Origin: JBBQAA01 sp038276395
GTDB lineage: Bacteria > Actinomycetota > Thermoleophilia > Solirubrobacterales > Solirubrobacteraceae
Length of the DNA: 64,000 nt
Assembly: GCA_038276395.1 (NCBI GenBank)
Contig: JBBQAA010000040.1
Location: forward strand, 3,973 to 67,972
Direction of reading: 5' to 3'
The position numbers and the translations under genes were made by a program. The notes below the pieces were generated by a model. That model was not told the DNA's origin, made no database searches, and worked only from the letters and a program-made list of their open reading frames with translations. Below, piece after piece: positions 14,631 to 24,689 of this stretch (positions are counted from its first letter, which is position 1; every line of letters begins with the position of its first letter).

Positions 14631-16061
14631 ATGGACTCCACCCCCGACCCCCGCCGCTGGAACGCGCTCGTCCTGCTCGGCGCCGCCCAGTTCATGGTCG
14701 TCCTCGACGCCTCGATCGTGAACGTCGCGCTCCCCTCGATCCAGTCGGCGCTGCACTTCTCCCAGCAGAACCTCCAGTGGGTGGTCAACGCCTACACGCT
14801 CGCCTTCGGCGGCTTCCTCATGCTCGGTGGCCGCGCAGCGGACCTGTTCGGGCGCCGGCGCCTGTTCATCGTCGGGCTCGGGCTGTTCTCCTTCGCCTCG
14901 CTGCTCGGCGGCCTGGCCGCCTCGGAGGGCTGGCTCATCGCCGCTCGCGGGCTGCAGGGCCTCGGAGCCGCCATCGTCTCGCCCGCCGCGCTGGCCATCG
15001 TCACGACGACGTTCACCGAGGGGCGGGAGCGGAACAAGGCGCTCGGCATCTGGGGCGCGCTGGCCGGCGGCGGCGGCGCCGCGGGCGTGCTGCTCGGCGG
15101 CGTCCTCACCTCGGGCCTCGGGTGGGAGTGGGTGCTGTTCGTCAACGTTCCCGTAGGTCTCGCCGTGGCGCTCCTTGCCCCCAGGTTCGTGGCCGAGAGC
15201 CGCAGCGCCGACGCCGGCGGCGCCGACGTGGCGGGGGCGTTCCTCGTCACCGGCGGCCTCGTGGCCATCGTCTACGCGCTCGTCGACACCCAGAGCGCGG
15301 GCTGGGGCTCGGCGCAGACGATCGTCCTGCTCGCCGCCGGGGCCCTCGCGCTCGGCGCCTTCGTCCTGCGCGAGCGGGCGGCGCGCGCACCGATCATGCC
15401 GCTGCGGATCTTCCGCAACCGCAGCGTGGCGAGCGCCAACGCGGTCGGTCTGCTCGTCGGCGCGTCTCTGTTCTCGATGTTCTACTTCATCTCGCTCTAC
15501 CTCCAGCAGGTGCTGCACTACTCGGCGCTGAAGGCCGGGCTCGGCTATCTGCCCCTGGCGGTCATGATCATCGTCTCGGCCGGCGTCGCCTCCCAGCTCG
15601 TGACCAAGGTCGGCGCGAAGCCGGTCATGGCCACCGGGCTCCTGGCGATCGCCGTCGGCCTGCTGCTCTTCTCGCGCGTCTCCGCGGACGGAACCTACGT
15701 GCCGAACGTGCTCATCCCGTCGGTGGTGGCCGCCTTCGGGCTCGGGTTCTCCTTCGTGCCGCTGACGATCGCGGCCGTCGCGGGGGTCGCCGAGCACGAG
15801 GCCGGGCTCGCTTCCGGGCTCATCAATACCGCTCAGCAGGTCGGCGGGGCGCTCGGCCTGGCGATTCTCTCGACGATCGCCAACTCGCGCACCGCCGACG
15901 TGCTGCAGGCGGGCGGGGCCAAGCTCGTGGCCTTCACCGACGGCTTCTCGCGCGCCTTCGCCACGGGCGCCGGCTTCGCCGTCATCGGCGTCCTGCTCAC
16001 CCTCCTCGCCGTGCCCCGGATCAGCGCTGCCGCGGCCGGCGAGGCCCCGGCCGCGGCGTAG
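14631..16061 (+). CDS. DHA2-family MFS drug exporter
   Basis: This 476-aa protein has 14 predicted membrane helices. DHA2 signatures are present: LDASIVNVALPSI in helix 1, LGGRAADLFGRRR (motif A) in loop 2-3, ARGLQGLGAAIVSPAAL (helix 4) and NVPVGLAVALLA after helix 5. These proton antiporters export drugs or dyes. The ATG at 14631 follows GAAAGG and begins at the conserved start; an upstream ATG at 14571 would include the operator region. Control by the divergent TetR gene is likely. Confidence 0.9.
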   Translation: MDSTPDPRRWNALVLLGAAQFMVVLDASIVNVALPSIQSALHFSQQNLQWVVNAYTLAFGGFLMLGGRAADLFGRRRLFIVGLGLFSFASLLGGLAASEGWLIAARGLQGLGAAIVSPAALAIVTTTFTEGRERNKALGIWGALAGGGGAAGVLLGGVLTSGLGWEWVLFVNVPVGLAVALLAPRFVAESRSADAGGADVAGAFLVTGGLVAIVYALVDTQSAGWGSAQTIVLLAAGALALGAFVLRERAARAPIMPLRIFRNRSVASANAVGLLVGASLFSMFYFISLYLQQVLHYSALKAGLGYLPLAVMIIVSAGVASQLVTKVGAKPVMATGLLAIAVGLLLFSRVSADGTYVPNVLIPSVVAAFGLGFSFVPLTIAAVAGVAEHEAGLASGLINTAQQVGGALGLAILSTIANSRTADVLQAGGAKLVAFTDGFSRAFATGAGFAVIGVLLTLLAVPRISAAAAGEAPAAA

Positions 16062-16078
16062 CACCTGAATGGACCCGC

Positions 16079-16548
16079 TCAGCCGATCCGCACCGACCAG
16101 CGGCCGCGGGTGCTCACGCGGACGTCCCGGTAGGTACCCGCCGGAAGCATCATGCGCCCACGGCGTCCGGGCGCGCGCAGCGCGTAGCGCCGGCGGCCGA
16201 CGGTCACCGCGACCCGCGGCGCCGCGCGCGTGCCGCTCCACGACAGGGTCACGGCGCGGCGGAGGGTGAGGTGGAGCCGTGGCTCCCGCAGGCGGTGGAG
16301 AACGCGTAGAGCTTGCCGTCGTCGGCGCCCACGTAGACGACCCCGCCCGCGACGACGGGCGAGGACTCGACAGGACTGCCGATGTTCGCGCGCCACACCT
16401 GGGCGAGCCCGCCCACGTTGCTCGCGCCGATCGTCCTCTCGGTCGGGTTGGCGCCGTCGTGGCTCTCCCCGTAGCGGTACTGCGTCCAGTCACAGCCGCC
16501 GAGCAGGACGGCTCCGATCGACAGGAGGAGGATGAGCAGAGCGCGCAC
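16079..16548 (-). pseudogene. PQQ-repeat lipoprotein, shortened and frameshifted
   Basis: The first frame (from GTG 16548) gives a lipoprotein signal (LLLSIGAVLLGGCDW) and one PQQ-type blade (VESSPVVAGGVVYVGADDGK, then LYAFS), then ends early. A one-base shift near 16280 opens a frame with a sensible C-terminal part (AVTLSWSGTRAAPRVAVTVG) ending at 16079. Normal PQQ-repeat propellers need seven or eight blades, so even the repaired frame would be a fragment. Confidence 0.55.
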
Positions 16549-16569
16549 AGGGGAGGCCCGCGGGCGGCG

Positions 16570-18540
<1,971 letters not shown>

Positions 18541-18546
18541 GCTCGG

Positions 18547-18552
18547 ACCATA
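18547..18552 (-). promoter_or_regulatory. -10 box of the YyaL-type gene
   Basis: Minus-strand TATGGT ends 6 nt before the ATG at 18540 and reaches the first base of the RidA ATG on the other strand. The two genes share an 11-bp gap. Confidence 0.5.
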
Positions 18553-18950
18553 TGCCTCCTCATCGCGAACCCGTCACGGCGCTGAACGCGCCCGCCGCCA
18601 TCGGTCCCTACGTCCATGCCGTCCGGGCCACCGGCGAGCTTCTGTTCTGCTCGGGCCAGATCCCGCTCGACGCCGGGTCGGGCGAGCTCGTGGGGGAGAC
18701 GCCCGGCGACCAGGCGCGGCAGTGCCTGGCCAACCTGACGGCGGTCTGCGCCGCGGCGGGCGCGACGCTCGCCGACGCCGTCCGGGTGACGGTCTACCTC
18801 ACCGACATGGGCGCCTTCGCCGAGGTCAACGACGTCTACGCCGAGGCGTTCGCCGGGGCCGAGCCGCCCGCGCGCGTCGCGGTCGGCGTGGTTGCACTAC
18901 CCAAGGGCGCCCAGGTGGAGATGGATGCGATCATCGCCCTGCCGGGATGA
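18552..18950 (+). CDS. ridA: RidA-family enamine/imine deaminase
   Basis: RidA hydrolyses reactive enamines such as 2-aminoacrylate released by PLP dehydratases. The 132-aa protein has the family pattern NAPAAIGPYVHAV, LLFCSGQIPLD, ADAVRVTVYLTDMGAFAEVN and PPARVAVGVVALPKGA, with the catalytic Arg in PPARVAV and the Glu in QVEMDAI. Its stop overlaps the start of threonine dehydratase (ATGA). This physical coupling matches the chemistry: the dehydratase makes the enamine, RidA clears it. Confidence 0.92.
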   Translation: MPPHREPVTALNAPAAIGPYVHAVRATGELLFCSGQIPLDAGSGELVGETPGDQARQCLANLTAVCAAAGATLADAVRVTVYLTDMGAFAEVNDVYAEAFAGAEPPARVAVGVVALPKGAQVEMDAIIALPG

Positions 18951-20110
18951 GCCCGGCCGGGGTCAGCGATGACCGCGTCGTCCGCGCCCGCGCGGCGGGA
19001 GCGGACGTCGTACGCCGCACGCCGATCCTGACCTCCCGGACGATCTCCGAGGCCGCCGGCGGCCGCGTAGTCCTCAAGGCGGAGAACCTGCAGCGGACGG
19101 GATCCTTCAAGCTGCGCGGCGCGCTCGCCAAGCTCGCCGCGCTCGGGAGCGAGGGCTGCGCGCGGGGGGTGGTGTGCGCGAGCGCGGGCAATCACGCCCA
19201 GGCTGTGGCCTACGCCGCCCGCGCCCGTGGCGTGCCGTGCGAGGTGTTCGTCCCGGCCGAGGCCCCGGTGGCCAAGGCCGAGGCGACGGCGGCGCTCGGG
19301 GCGATCGTCCGCCGGGCCGGTCCCTCGCTCGAATCCTGCCTCGCGGCGGCTCGGGCCCGCGCCGCCGAGGGCCCGGCCCTAGTGCATCCCTACGACGACC
19401 CGGACATCGTCGCCGGCCAGGGCACGCTCGGTCTCGAGCTCCTCGAAGGCGTCCCGGAGCTCGCCCGGATCGTCGTGCCCGTCGGCGGCGGCGGCCTCGC
19501 CGCCGGCGTGGCCGCAGCCGTGCACGCGAGCCGGCCCGAGGTCGAGATCCTCGGAGTGCGGGCCCGCGACGCGCCCACGATCGCCGACGGGATCGCCGTC
19601 AAGCACCCCGGCCGGGTGACCGCCCCGCTCCTCGAGCGCCATCTGGCCGAGCTCATCAGCGTCGGAGACGACGAGATAGCGCGGGCCATGGTCCTCCTGC
19701 TCGAGCGCGCGAAGCTCGTCGTCGAAGGCGCGGGCGCCGTCGGCGTGGCGGCGCTCCTCGCCGGGCTCGTCGCCCCGGCGGCCGCGGGCACGACGGTCGC
19801 GATCCTCTCGGGCGGGAACGTGGATCCCGGGCTGCTCGCGGGGATCATCCGCCGCAGCGAGACCGAGGCCGGGCGCCGCCTCGTGCTCCTGACCCGGTTG
19901 CCGGACCGGCCCGGCTCGCTCGCGCGGCTGCTCGCGCTCGTGGGGGAGACGGGCGCGAACCTCGTCCACGTCGAGCACGTCCGCGAGGGGGTCGCCCTCC
20001 ACGTGCGCGAGACCGCCGTGCAGCTCGTGCTCGAGACGCGCTCGAGCGAGGACGCCGTGGTCGTCGAGGCGGCGATCGCCGCGGCGGGCTACACCGCGAG
20101 CCGGCTCTAG
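18947..20110 (+). CDS. ilvA: Threonine dehydratase with ACT domain
   Basis: The enzyme converts threonine to 2-oxobutyrate (serine to pyruvate) through an enamine. The 387-aa protein has the PLP lysine Lys55 in TGSFKLRG, the phosphate loop PVGGGGLAAG, and CASAGNHAQAVAYAA. Residues from about 305 on form one ACT domain (LPDRPGSLARLLALVGETGA). A single ACT domain and this length suit the TdcB-like or short IlvA forms, so a biosynthetic or a catabolic role is possible. The ATG at 18947 overlaps the RidA stop. Confidence 0.9.
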   Translation: MSPAGVSDDRVVRARAAGADVVRRTPILTSRTISEAAGGRVVLKAENLQRTGSFKLRGALAKLAALGSEGCARGVVCASAGNHAQAVAYAARARGVPCEVFVPAEAPVAKAEATAALGAIVRRAGPSLESCLAAARARAAEGPALVHPYDDPDIVAGQGTLGLELLEGVPELARIVVPVGGGGLAAGVAAAVHASRPEVEILGVRARDAPTIADGIAVKHPGRVTAPLLERHLAELISVGDDEIARAMVLLLERAKLVVEGAGAVGVAALLAGLVAPAAAGTTVAILSGGNVDPGLLAGIIRRSETEAGRRLVLLTRLPDRPGSLARLLALVGETGANLVHVEHVREGVALHVRETAVQLVLETRSSEDAVVVEAAIAAAGYTASRL

Positions 20111-20155
20111 CGCCGCCCGAGAACGGCCAGGTCCCCTCCCCCGTGCCGGCGCGCT

Positions 20156-20911
20156 CTACGCCGGCGTCACGTAGGCGCCGGACAGCCCGCCGTCGATGAG
20201 GAACGTCGAGGCTGTGACGTAGGACGCCTCGTCGCTGGCCAGGAAGAGCGCGGCGTTCGCGATCTCCCCCGCCTGCGCGAAGCGGCCCATCGGCAGATGA
20301 ACCATCCGGCGCGCGGCGGCGGCCGGGTCGTCGGCGTAGAGCTCGCGCAGGAGCGGCGTGTCGACCGGGCCGGGGCACAGCGCGTTGACGCGCACGCCCC
20401 GGCGGCCGAACTCGACGCCCAGCTCGCGCGAGAGCGCGAGCACGCCGCCCTTGGAGGCCGTGTAGGAGATCTGCGAGGTCGCCGCGCCCATGACCGCCAC
20501 GAACGAGGCGGTGTTGACGACCGAGCCGCGGTGCGGGCCGTCGTTCTCCAGCAGATGGGGGATCCCGTGCTTGCAGCAGAGGAAGACGCTGCGGAGGTTC
20601 ACGTCCTGCACGCGCTGCCACGCCTCGAGCGTCGTGTCGAGCACGGACGCGTCGTCGGTCGGGTTGATCCCCGCGTTGTTGAAGAGGACGTCGATTCGTC
20701 CGAGCTCGGCGCGGACCTCCTCGTAAAGGCGCGCGACGGCGTCCTCGTCGGCGACGTCGGTCTGGAGGGAGAGGTCACCCGGCGCGCCCGGGGAGAGGTC
20801 GACGCCGGCCACCCGCGCCCCCTCGGCCCGGAAGCGGGCGACGCTCTCGGCGCCGATCCCGCCGGAAGCGCCGGTGACGACGCAGACCTTTCCCGCGAGC
20901 CGTCCGGACAT
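20156..20911 (-). CDS. Short-chain dehydrogenase/reductase
   Basis: This classical 251-aa SDR has the cofactor motif TGASGGIG (13-20), NNAG, and the catalytic Ser/Tyr/Lys set (NTASFVAV and SYTASKGG). The C-terminus DEASYVTASTFLIDGGLSGA is typical. It is the last gene of a five-gene minus-strand unit and overlaps the aldehyde dehydrogenase stop (TGATG). In this context it may oxidise an alcohol group of a gamma-glutamylated substrate to the aldehyde; that is inference. Family certain, substrate unknown. Confidence 0.9.
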   Translation of the reverse strand: MSGRLAGKVCVVTGASGGIGAESVARFRAEGARVAGVDLSPGAPGDLSLQTDVADEDAVARLYEEVRAELGRIDVLFNNAGINPTDDASVLDTTLEAWQRVQDVNLRSVFLCCKHGIPHLLENDGPHRGSVVNTASFVAVMGAATSQISYTASKGGVLALSRELGVEFGRRGVRVNALCPGPVDTPLLRELYADDPAAAARRMVHLPMGRFAQAGEIANAALFLASDEASYVTASTFLIDGGLSGAYVTPA

Positions 20912-22278
20912 CAGACCTCCGTCGCCTGGTAGACGCTCTTGACCTCGGTGTAGGCGTCCAGCGCGTGCGGCCCGAGCTCGCGGCCGACGCCCGACTGCTT
21001 GAAGCCGCCGAACGGCGTGGCCACGCGGACCGAGGTGTTCGAGTTGATCGAGACGACGCCAGTCTCGAGCGCCCGCGCGACGCGCAGCGCCCGCGCGCCG
21101 TTCTCGCTCCACACCGACCCCGAGAGACCGTAGATCGTGTCGTTGGCCAGGCGGATCGCGTCGGCCTCGTCCCGGAAGGGGAGGACGACGGCCACCGGGC
21201 CGAAGATCTCTTCGCGCACGGCGCGATCGCCGGGATCCTCGGGCGTGAGCACGGTCGGGGGGAACCAGTGGCCCGGGCCGTCGGGCGCGCTGCCGCGGAA
21301 GGCGACGGGCGCGCCTTCCGGGACGTAGGCGCCCACCGCCTCGCGCTGGCCCGCCGAGATGAGCGGCCCCATCTCCGTGGCCGGGTCGAGCGGGTCGCCC
21401 ACTCGCACGGCGCTCACATGCGGCTCGAGCGCGGACATGAAGTCCTCGAACGCGCTCTCCTGCACGAGGATCCGCGAGCGCGCGCAGCAGTCCTGGCCCG
21501 CGTTGCCGAAGACGGCGGAGGGTGCGGCGGCGGCGGCGCGGTCGAGGTCGGCGTCGGCGAAGACGATGTTCGGGGACTTCCCGCCGAGCTCGAGCGTCAC
21601 GCGCTTGATCGTCTCCGCCGCGCCGGCGGCGATCGCTCGCCCGACCTCCGTCGAGCCCGTGAAGGCGATCTTGGCCACGTCGGGGTGCTCGACGAGCCGC
21701 CGCCCGCACTCCGAGCCCGGGCCGGCGACGACGTTCACGACCCCCTCCGGCAGGCCCGCCTCCCGCGCGAGCGCCGGCAGCTCGAGCGCGGTCAGCGGCG
21801 TCAGCTCGGCCGGCTTCAGCACCACGGTGTTCCCCGCCGCCAGCGCGGGCGCGAGCTTCCAGGCGGCGATGACGAGCGGGAAGTTCCACGGGACGATGAG
21901 CCCGACGACCCCGAGCGGCTCGCGGAAGGTCATGGCCACGCCCCCGGCCACGGGGATCGTGTCCCCGAGCAGCCGCTCAGGCATCCCCGCGTAGTAGGCG
22001 AAGGTGTCGATGACCATGCCGATCTCCCCGCGAGCGTCGCCGATCGGCTTGCCCGCGTTGCGGGCCTCGAGCACCGCCAGCTCCTCCCGCCGGGCGTCGA
22101 TCTCCGCTGCCAGCGCGCGCAGCAGCCGCGCGCGGTCGGCGGGGGCGACGGCCCGCCAGCCCGGGAACGCCGCGCGCGCCCGCGCGACGGCGGTGTCCAC
22201 GCCGGCCGCGGTCCCGCGCGGGACCTCGGCGAGGACCCGCTCCGTTGCGGGCTCGCGGACCTGGAGAGTGGCGCTCAA
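20911..22278 (-). CDS. Aldehyde dehydrogenase (PuuC/betaine aldehyde type)
   Basis: This 455-aa NAD(P)-dependent enzyme turns aldehydes into acids. The motifs are PWNFPLVIAAWKLAPALAAG, KPAELTPL, FTGSTEVGR (cofactor loop), LELGGKSPNIVF (general base Glu), GNAGQDCCARSR (nucleophile, the first Cys by alignment) and EEIFGPV. Its place between a permease and an SDR, in a run with a gamma-glutamyl ligase and hydrolase, suggests oxidation of a gamma-glutamylated aldehyde as PuuC does. It overlaps the permease stop by ATGA. Confidence 0.93.
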   Translation of the reverse strand: MSATLQVREPATERVLAEVPRGTAAGVDTAVARARAAFPGWRAVAPADRARLLRALAAEIDARREELAVLEARNAGKPIGDARGEIGMVIDTFAYYAGMPERLLGDTIPVAGGVAMTFREPLGVVGLIVPWNFPLVIAAWKLAPALAAGNTVVLKPAELTPLTALELPALAREAGLPEGVVNVVAGPGSECGRRLVEHPDVAKIAFTGSTEVGRAIAAGAAETIKRVTLELGGKSPNIVFADADLDRAAAAAPSAVFGNAGQDCCARSRILVQESAFEDFMSALEPHVSAVRVGDPLDPATEMGPLISAGQREAVGAYVPEGAPVAFRGSAPDGPGHWFPPTVLTPEDPGDRAVREEIFGPVAVVLPFRDEADAIRLANDTIYGLSGSVWSENGARALRVARALETGVVSINSNTSVRVATPFGGFKQSGVGRELGPHALDAYTEVKSVYQATEV

Positions 22279-23876
22279 GCCTGTGCGGCCGCCGGGTCGT
22301 CCTCGGCCACCTGCCCGGTCGTCGGGTCGATCTCAACGGTGCGCACTGGGCCTTTGAACCACTTGCGTGCGCTCAGGAGCCACCAGAGCCCCACGGCGAG
22401 CAGGACCGCCCCGACGGCGACCGGTGCGTAGTTGAAATCCGAGGGGTTCTTGCCGAACAGGCCGCCCCCGTCCTTGAACGGCACGCCGTCGGCGTAGAAC
22501 GGCACGCAGAAGACGATCACGCTGATGCCGACCCAGATGAAGGCGACCGGGTTCATCCACTTGTACTTGTTGCCGAGCGTCCACGGCCCGGGCTCGAAGG
22601 CGGCGCCCTTCCGCCAGCGGAGGTAGGTCGGCATCGTGTAGGCGATGTAGAGGCCGATGACGGCGATCGAGACGACGGCGAAGAAGGCCACGGGAATGCC
22701 GGACGAGTTGCCCTTGAGCGCCGGGGCCGTGATGAGCAGGGCGAGGACGCACGAGGCGGCGACGGCGTAGGCGGGAACGCGGTGGTGGTTCAGGCGTCGC
22801 AGCGCCTGTCCGCCGGGCACCGCCCCGTCGCGTGAGAAGGCGAACATCATGCGCGAGCAGCTCGTCACGCAGGCCATCCCGCAGAAGATCTGCCCGACCA
22901 TGGCGATGATGAGCACGGCCTTGGCCCATGCCGTCGACATCGCGGTGGTGAAGACCGTCGGGGCGTACCCCGCCGCGCTGTCGATGGCCTTGGTGTCGGT
23001 GGCGGCGAAGGTGATCGCCAACAGGACGATCCAGCCGATGATCGCGGAGTAGAAGACCGAGCGCCACACCCCCTTGGGCGCCGACTCCGCCGCGCCGTGC
23101 GTCTCCTCGGATACGTGGGCGGAGGCGTCGTAGCCGGTGATCGTGTACATGGTCAGCAGGCCGCCGGTGGGCAGCACGTACCACCAGAACATCCCGTGCC
23201 CGAATCCGGAGAGGTTGCGGGTGTCGGTGAAGACGAACTTGGCGCTTTGATGATGGTCCGGCACGAAGGCGAGGATCGCCACGATGATCGCCACGCCGAG
23301 CACGTGCCAGCCGACGGAGACCGAGTTGAACAGCGCGACGAGCGGGCTCGAGAAGATGTTCAGCACCGCGTGGATCGTGAGGATGATCGCGAAGAGCAGG
23401 AATACCTCGGTGAGGACGTGGGCGGAGTCGCCGAAGTTCACGCCGAGGACGTTCACCTTGTAGAGGCCGAGGATCACGTTCAGGAAGTTCGCCGCCGCGT
23501 AGTCGACCGAGGCCACGACGGCGATCAGCCCGATCAGGTTGAACCAGCCGGCGAACCAGCCCCACACAGGCCCGCCGAGCTCCGAGGCCCACCAGTACAG
23601 CCCGCCCGAGGTCGGGTAGGCGGAGACGATCTCCGACATGCACAGCGCGACGACGAGGACGAAGACGGAGATGATCGGCCAGCCCCACGAGATCGCGACC
23701 GGGCCGCCGAACTGCCAGGCCTGGCCGTAGGTCGTGAAGCAGCCCGCGAGGACCGAGATGATCGTGAACGAGATCGCGAAGTTCGAGAACCCGCTCCAGC
23801 CGCGCTTGAGCTCCTGCTTGTAGCCGAGCTCGGCCAGGCGATCCTCGTCGGACTTCCGGGGTGTGACCACGCTCAT
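22275..23876 (-). CDS. APC-family amino acid/amine permease
   Basis: The 533-aa protein has about 12 membrane helices. The start region ELGYKQELKRGWSGFSNFAI followed by SFTIISVLAG and the motif SEIVSAYPTSGGLYWWASEL are typical of the amino acid/choline (GABA permease-like) branch. It would import the amine, choline-like compound or GABA degraded by the operon. It is translationally coupled to the aldehyde dehydrogenase. A TAGTCT box around 23931 on the minus strand could give it a second promoter. Confidence 0.9.
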   Translation of the reverse strand: MSVVTPRKSDEDRLAELGYKQELKRGWSGFSNFAISFTIISVLAGCFTTYGQAWQFGGPVAISWGWPIISVFVLVVALCMSEIVSAYPTSGGLYWWASELGGPVWGWFAGWFNLIGLIAVVASVDYAAANFLNVILGLYKVNVLGVNFGDSAHVLTEVFLLFAIILTIHAVLNIFSSPLVALFNSVSVGWHVLGVAIIVAILAFVPDHHQSAKFVFTDTRNLSGFGHGMFWWYVLPTGGLLTMYTITGYDASAHVSEETHGAAESAPKGVWRSVFYSAIIGWIVLLAITFAATDTKAIDSAAGYAPTVFTTAMSTAWAKAVLIIAMVGQIFCGMACVTSCSRMMFAFSRDGAVPGGQALRRLNHHRVPAYAVAASCVLALLITAPALKGNSSGIPVAFFAVVSIAVIGLYIAYTMPTYLRWRKGAAFEPGPWTLGNKYKWMNPVAFIWVGISVIVFCVPFYADGVPFKDGGGLFGKNPSDFNYAPVAVGAVLLAVGLWWLLSARKWFKGPVRTVEIDPTTGQVAEDDPAAAQA

Positions 23877-23951
23877 GCGGGGGCCTCTCGGTGAGAGGAC
23901 GGGGCGATCCCGTCCGGGTGCGGCGAGACTAGATGGCGCGTCGGCGTGCGG

Positions 23952-24689
23952 TCAAGACGCCGGAACGGACAAGCGTGCGCGTGCCTCTGCGACGAACACG
24001 CCGATGACGCGGGAGGTCTCGTCGGCCTCCGGATGCCACTGGACCCCGAGCGCGAAGCGGAGACCGGGGCGCTCGAGCGCCTCGGGGAGCCCGTCGCCGG
24101 CGGCGTGGCCGGTGACCTCGAGGCCCTCGCCGATGCGCGCCGCACCCTGGTGGTGGTGGGACTTCGTGGCGTGGTGCTCCTCCCCGGCGGCGCGGGCGGC
24201 GAGCGAGCCCGCGACGAGCTCGACGTCGTGGTCGGCGTCGTCGAAGGAGCCGATCGAGCGGCGGTGGTCCTCGTGGCCGACGTCGTCGGGCAGGTGCTGG
24301 ACGAGCGTGCCGCCGGCGGCGACGTTCATCACCTGCATGCCTCGGCAGATCCCGAGGAACGGGAGGTCCCGCTCCCATGCCGCGCGGGTGATCGCCAGCT
24401 CGAAGGCGTCGCGCTCGGCGTTCGTGCCCGCGGTCTCGGGGTGGGGCTGCGCGCCGTAGGCGGCCGGGTCGATGTCGGCGCCGCCGATGAGCAGGACCCC
24501 GTCGAGCGCGTCGAGCGCGGCCTCGGGGTCGAGGCCGGCGACCGGCGGGAGAAGGAGCGGCACCCCGCCCGCCCGCGTCACGGCGTCGATGTAGAGCCGC
24601 GGCGTGAGCACCGCCTCGAGGTCCCACACGCTCCAGCGCGCGCGCTCGAGCGCGCCGACGATCCCGATCACCGGCTCCCGCGGACTCAC
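23952..24689 (-). CDS. Gamma-glutamyl hydrolase, PuuD-like class I amidotransferase
   Basis: PuuD-type enzymes release glutamate from gamma-glutamyl-GABA and similar amides. The 245-aa protein has the nucleophile elbow FLGICRGMQVMN (Cys), the family motif GVLLIGGADIDPAAYG, and the His-Glu pair in GVQWHPEAD. The ATG at 24689 overlaps the stop of the glutamine-synthetase-like ligase (ATGA). Together they make and later cleave the gamma-glutamyl bond. The exact amide is not known. Confidence 0.9.
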   Translation of the reverse strand: MSPREPVIGIVGALERARWSVWDLEAVLTPRLYIDAVTRAGGVPLLLPPVAGLDPEAALDALDGVLLIGGADIDPAAYGAQPHPETAGTNAERDAFELAITRAAWERDLPFLGICRGMQVMNVAAGGTLVQHLPDDVGHEDHRRSIGSFDDADHDVELVAGSLAARAAGEEHHATKSHHHQGAARIGEGLEVTGHAAGDGLPEALERPGLRFALGVQWHPEADETSRVIGVFVAEARARLSVPAS

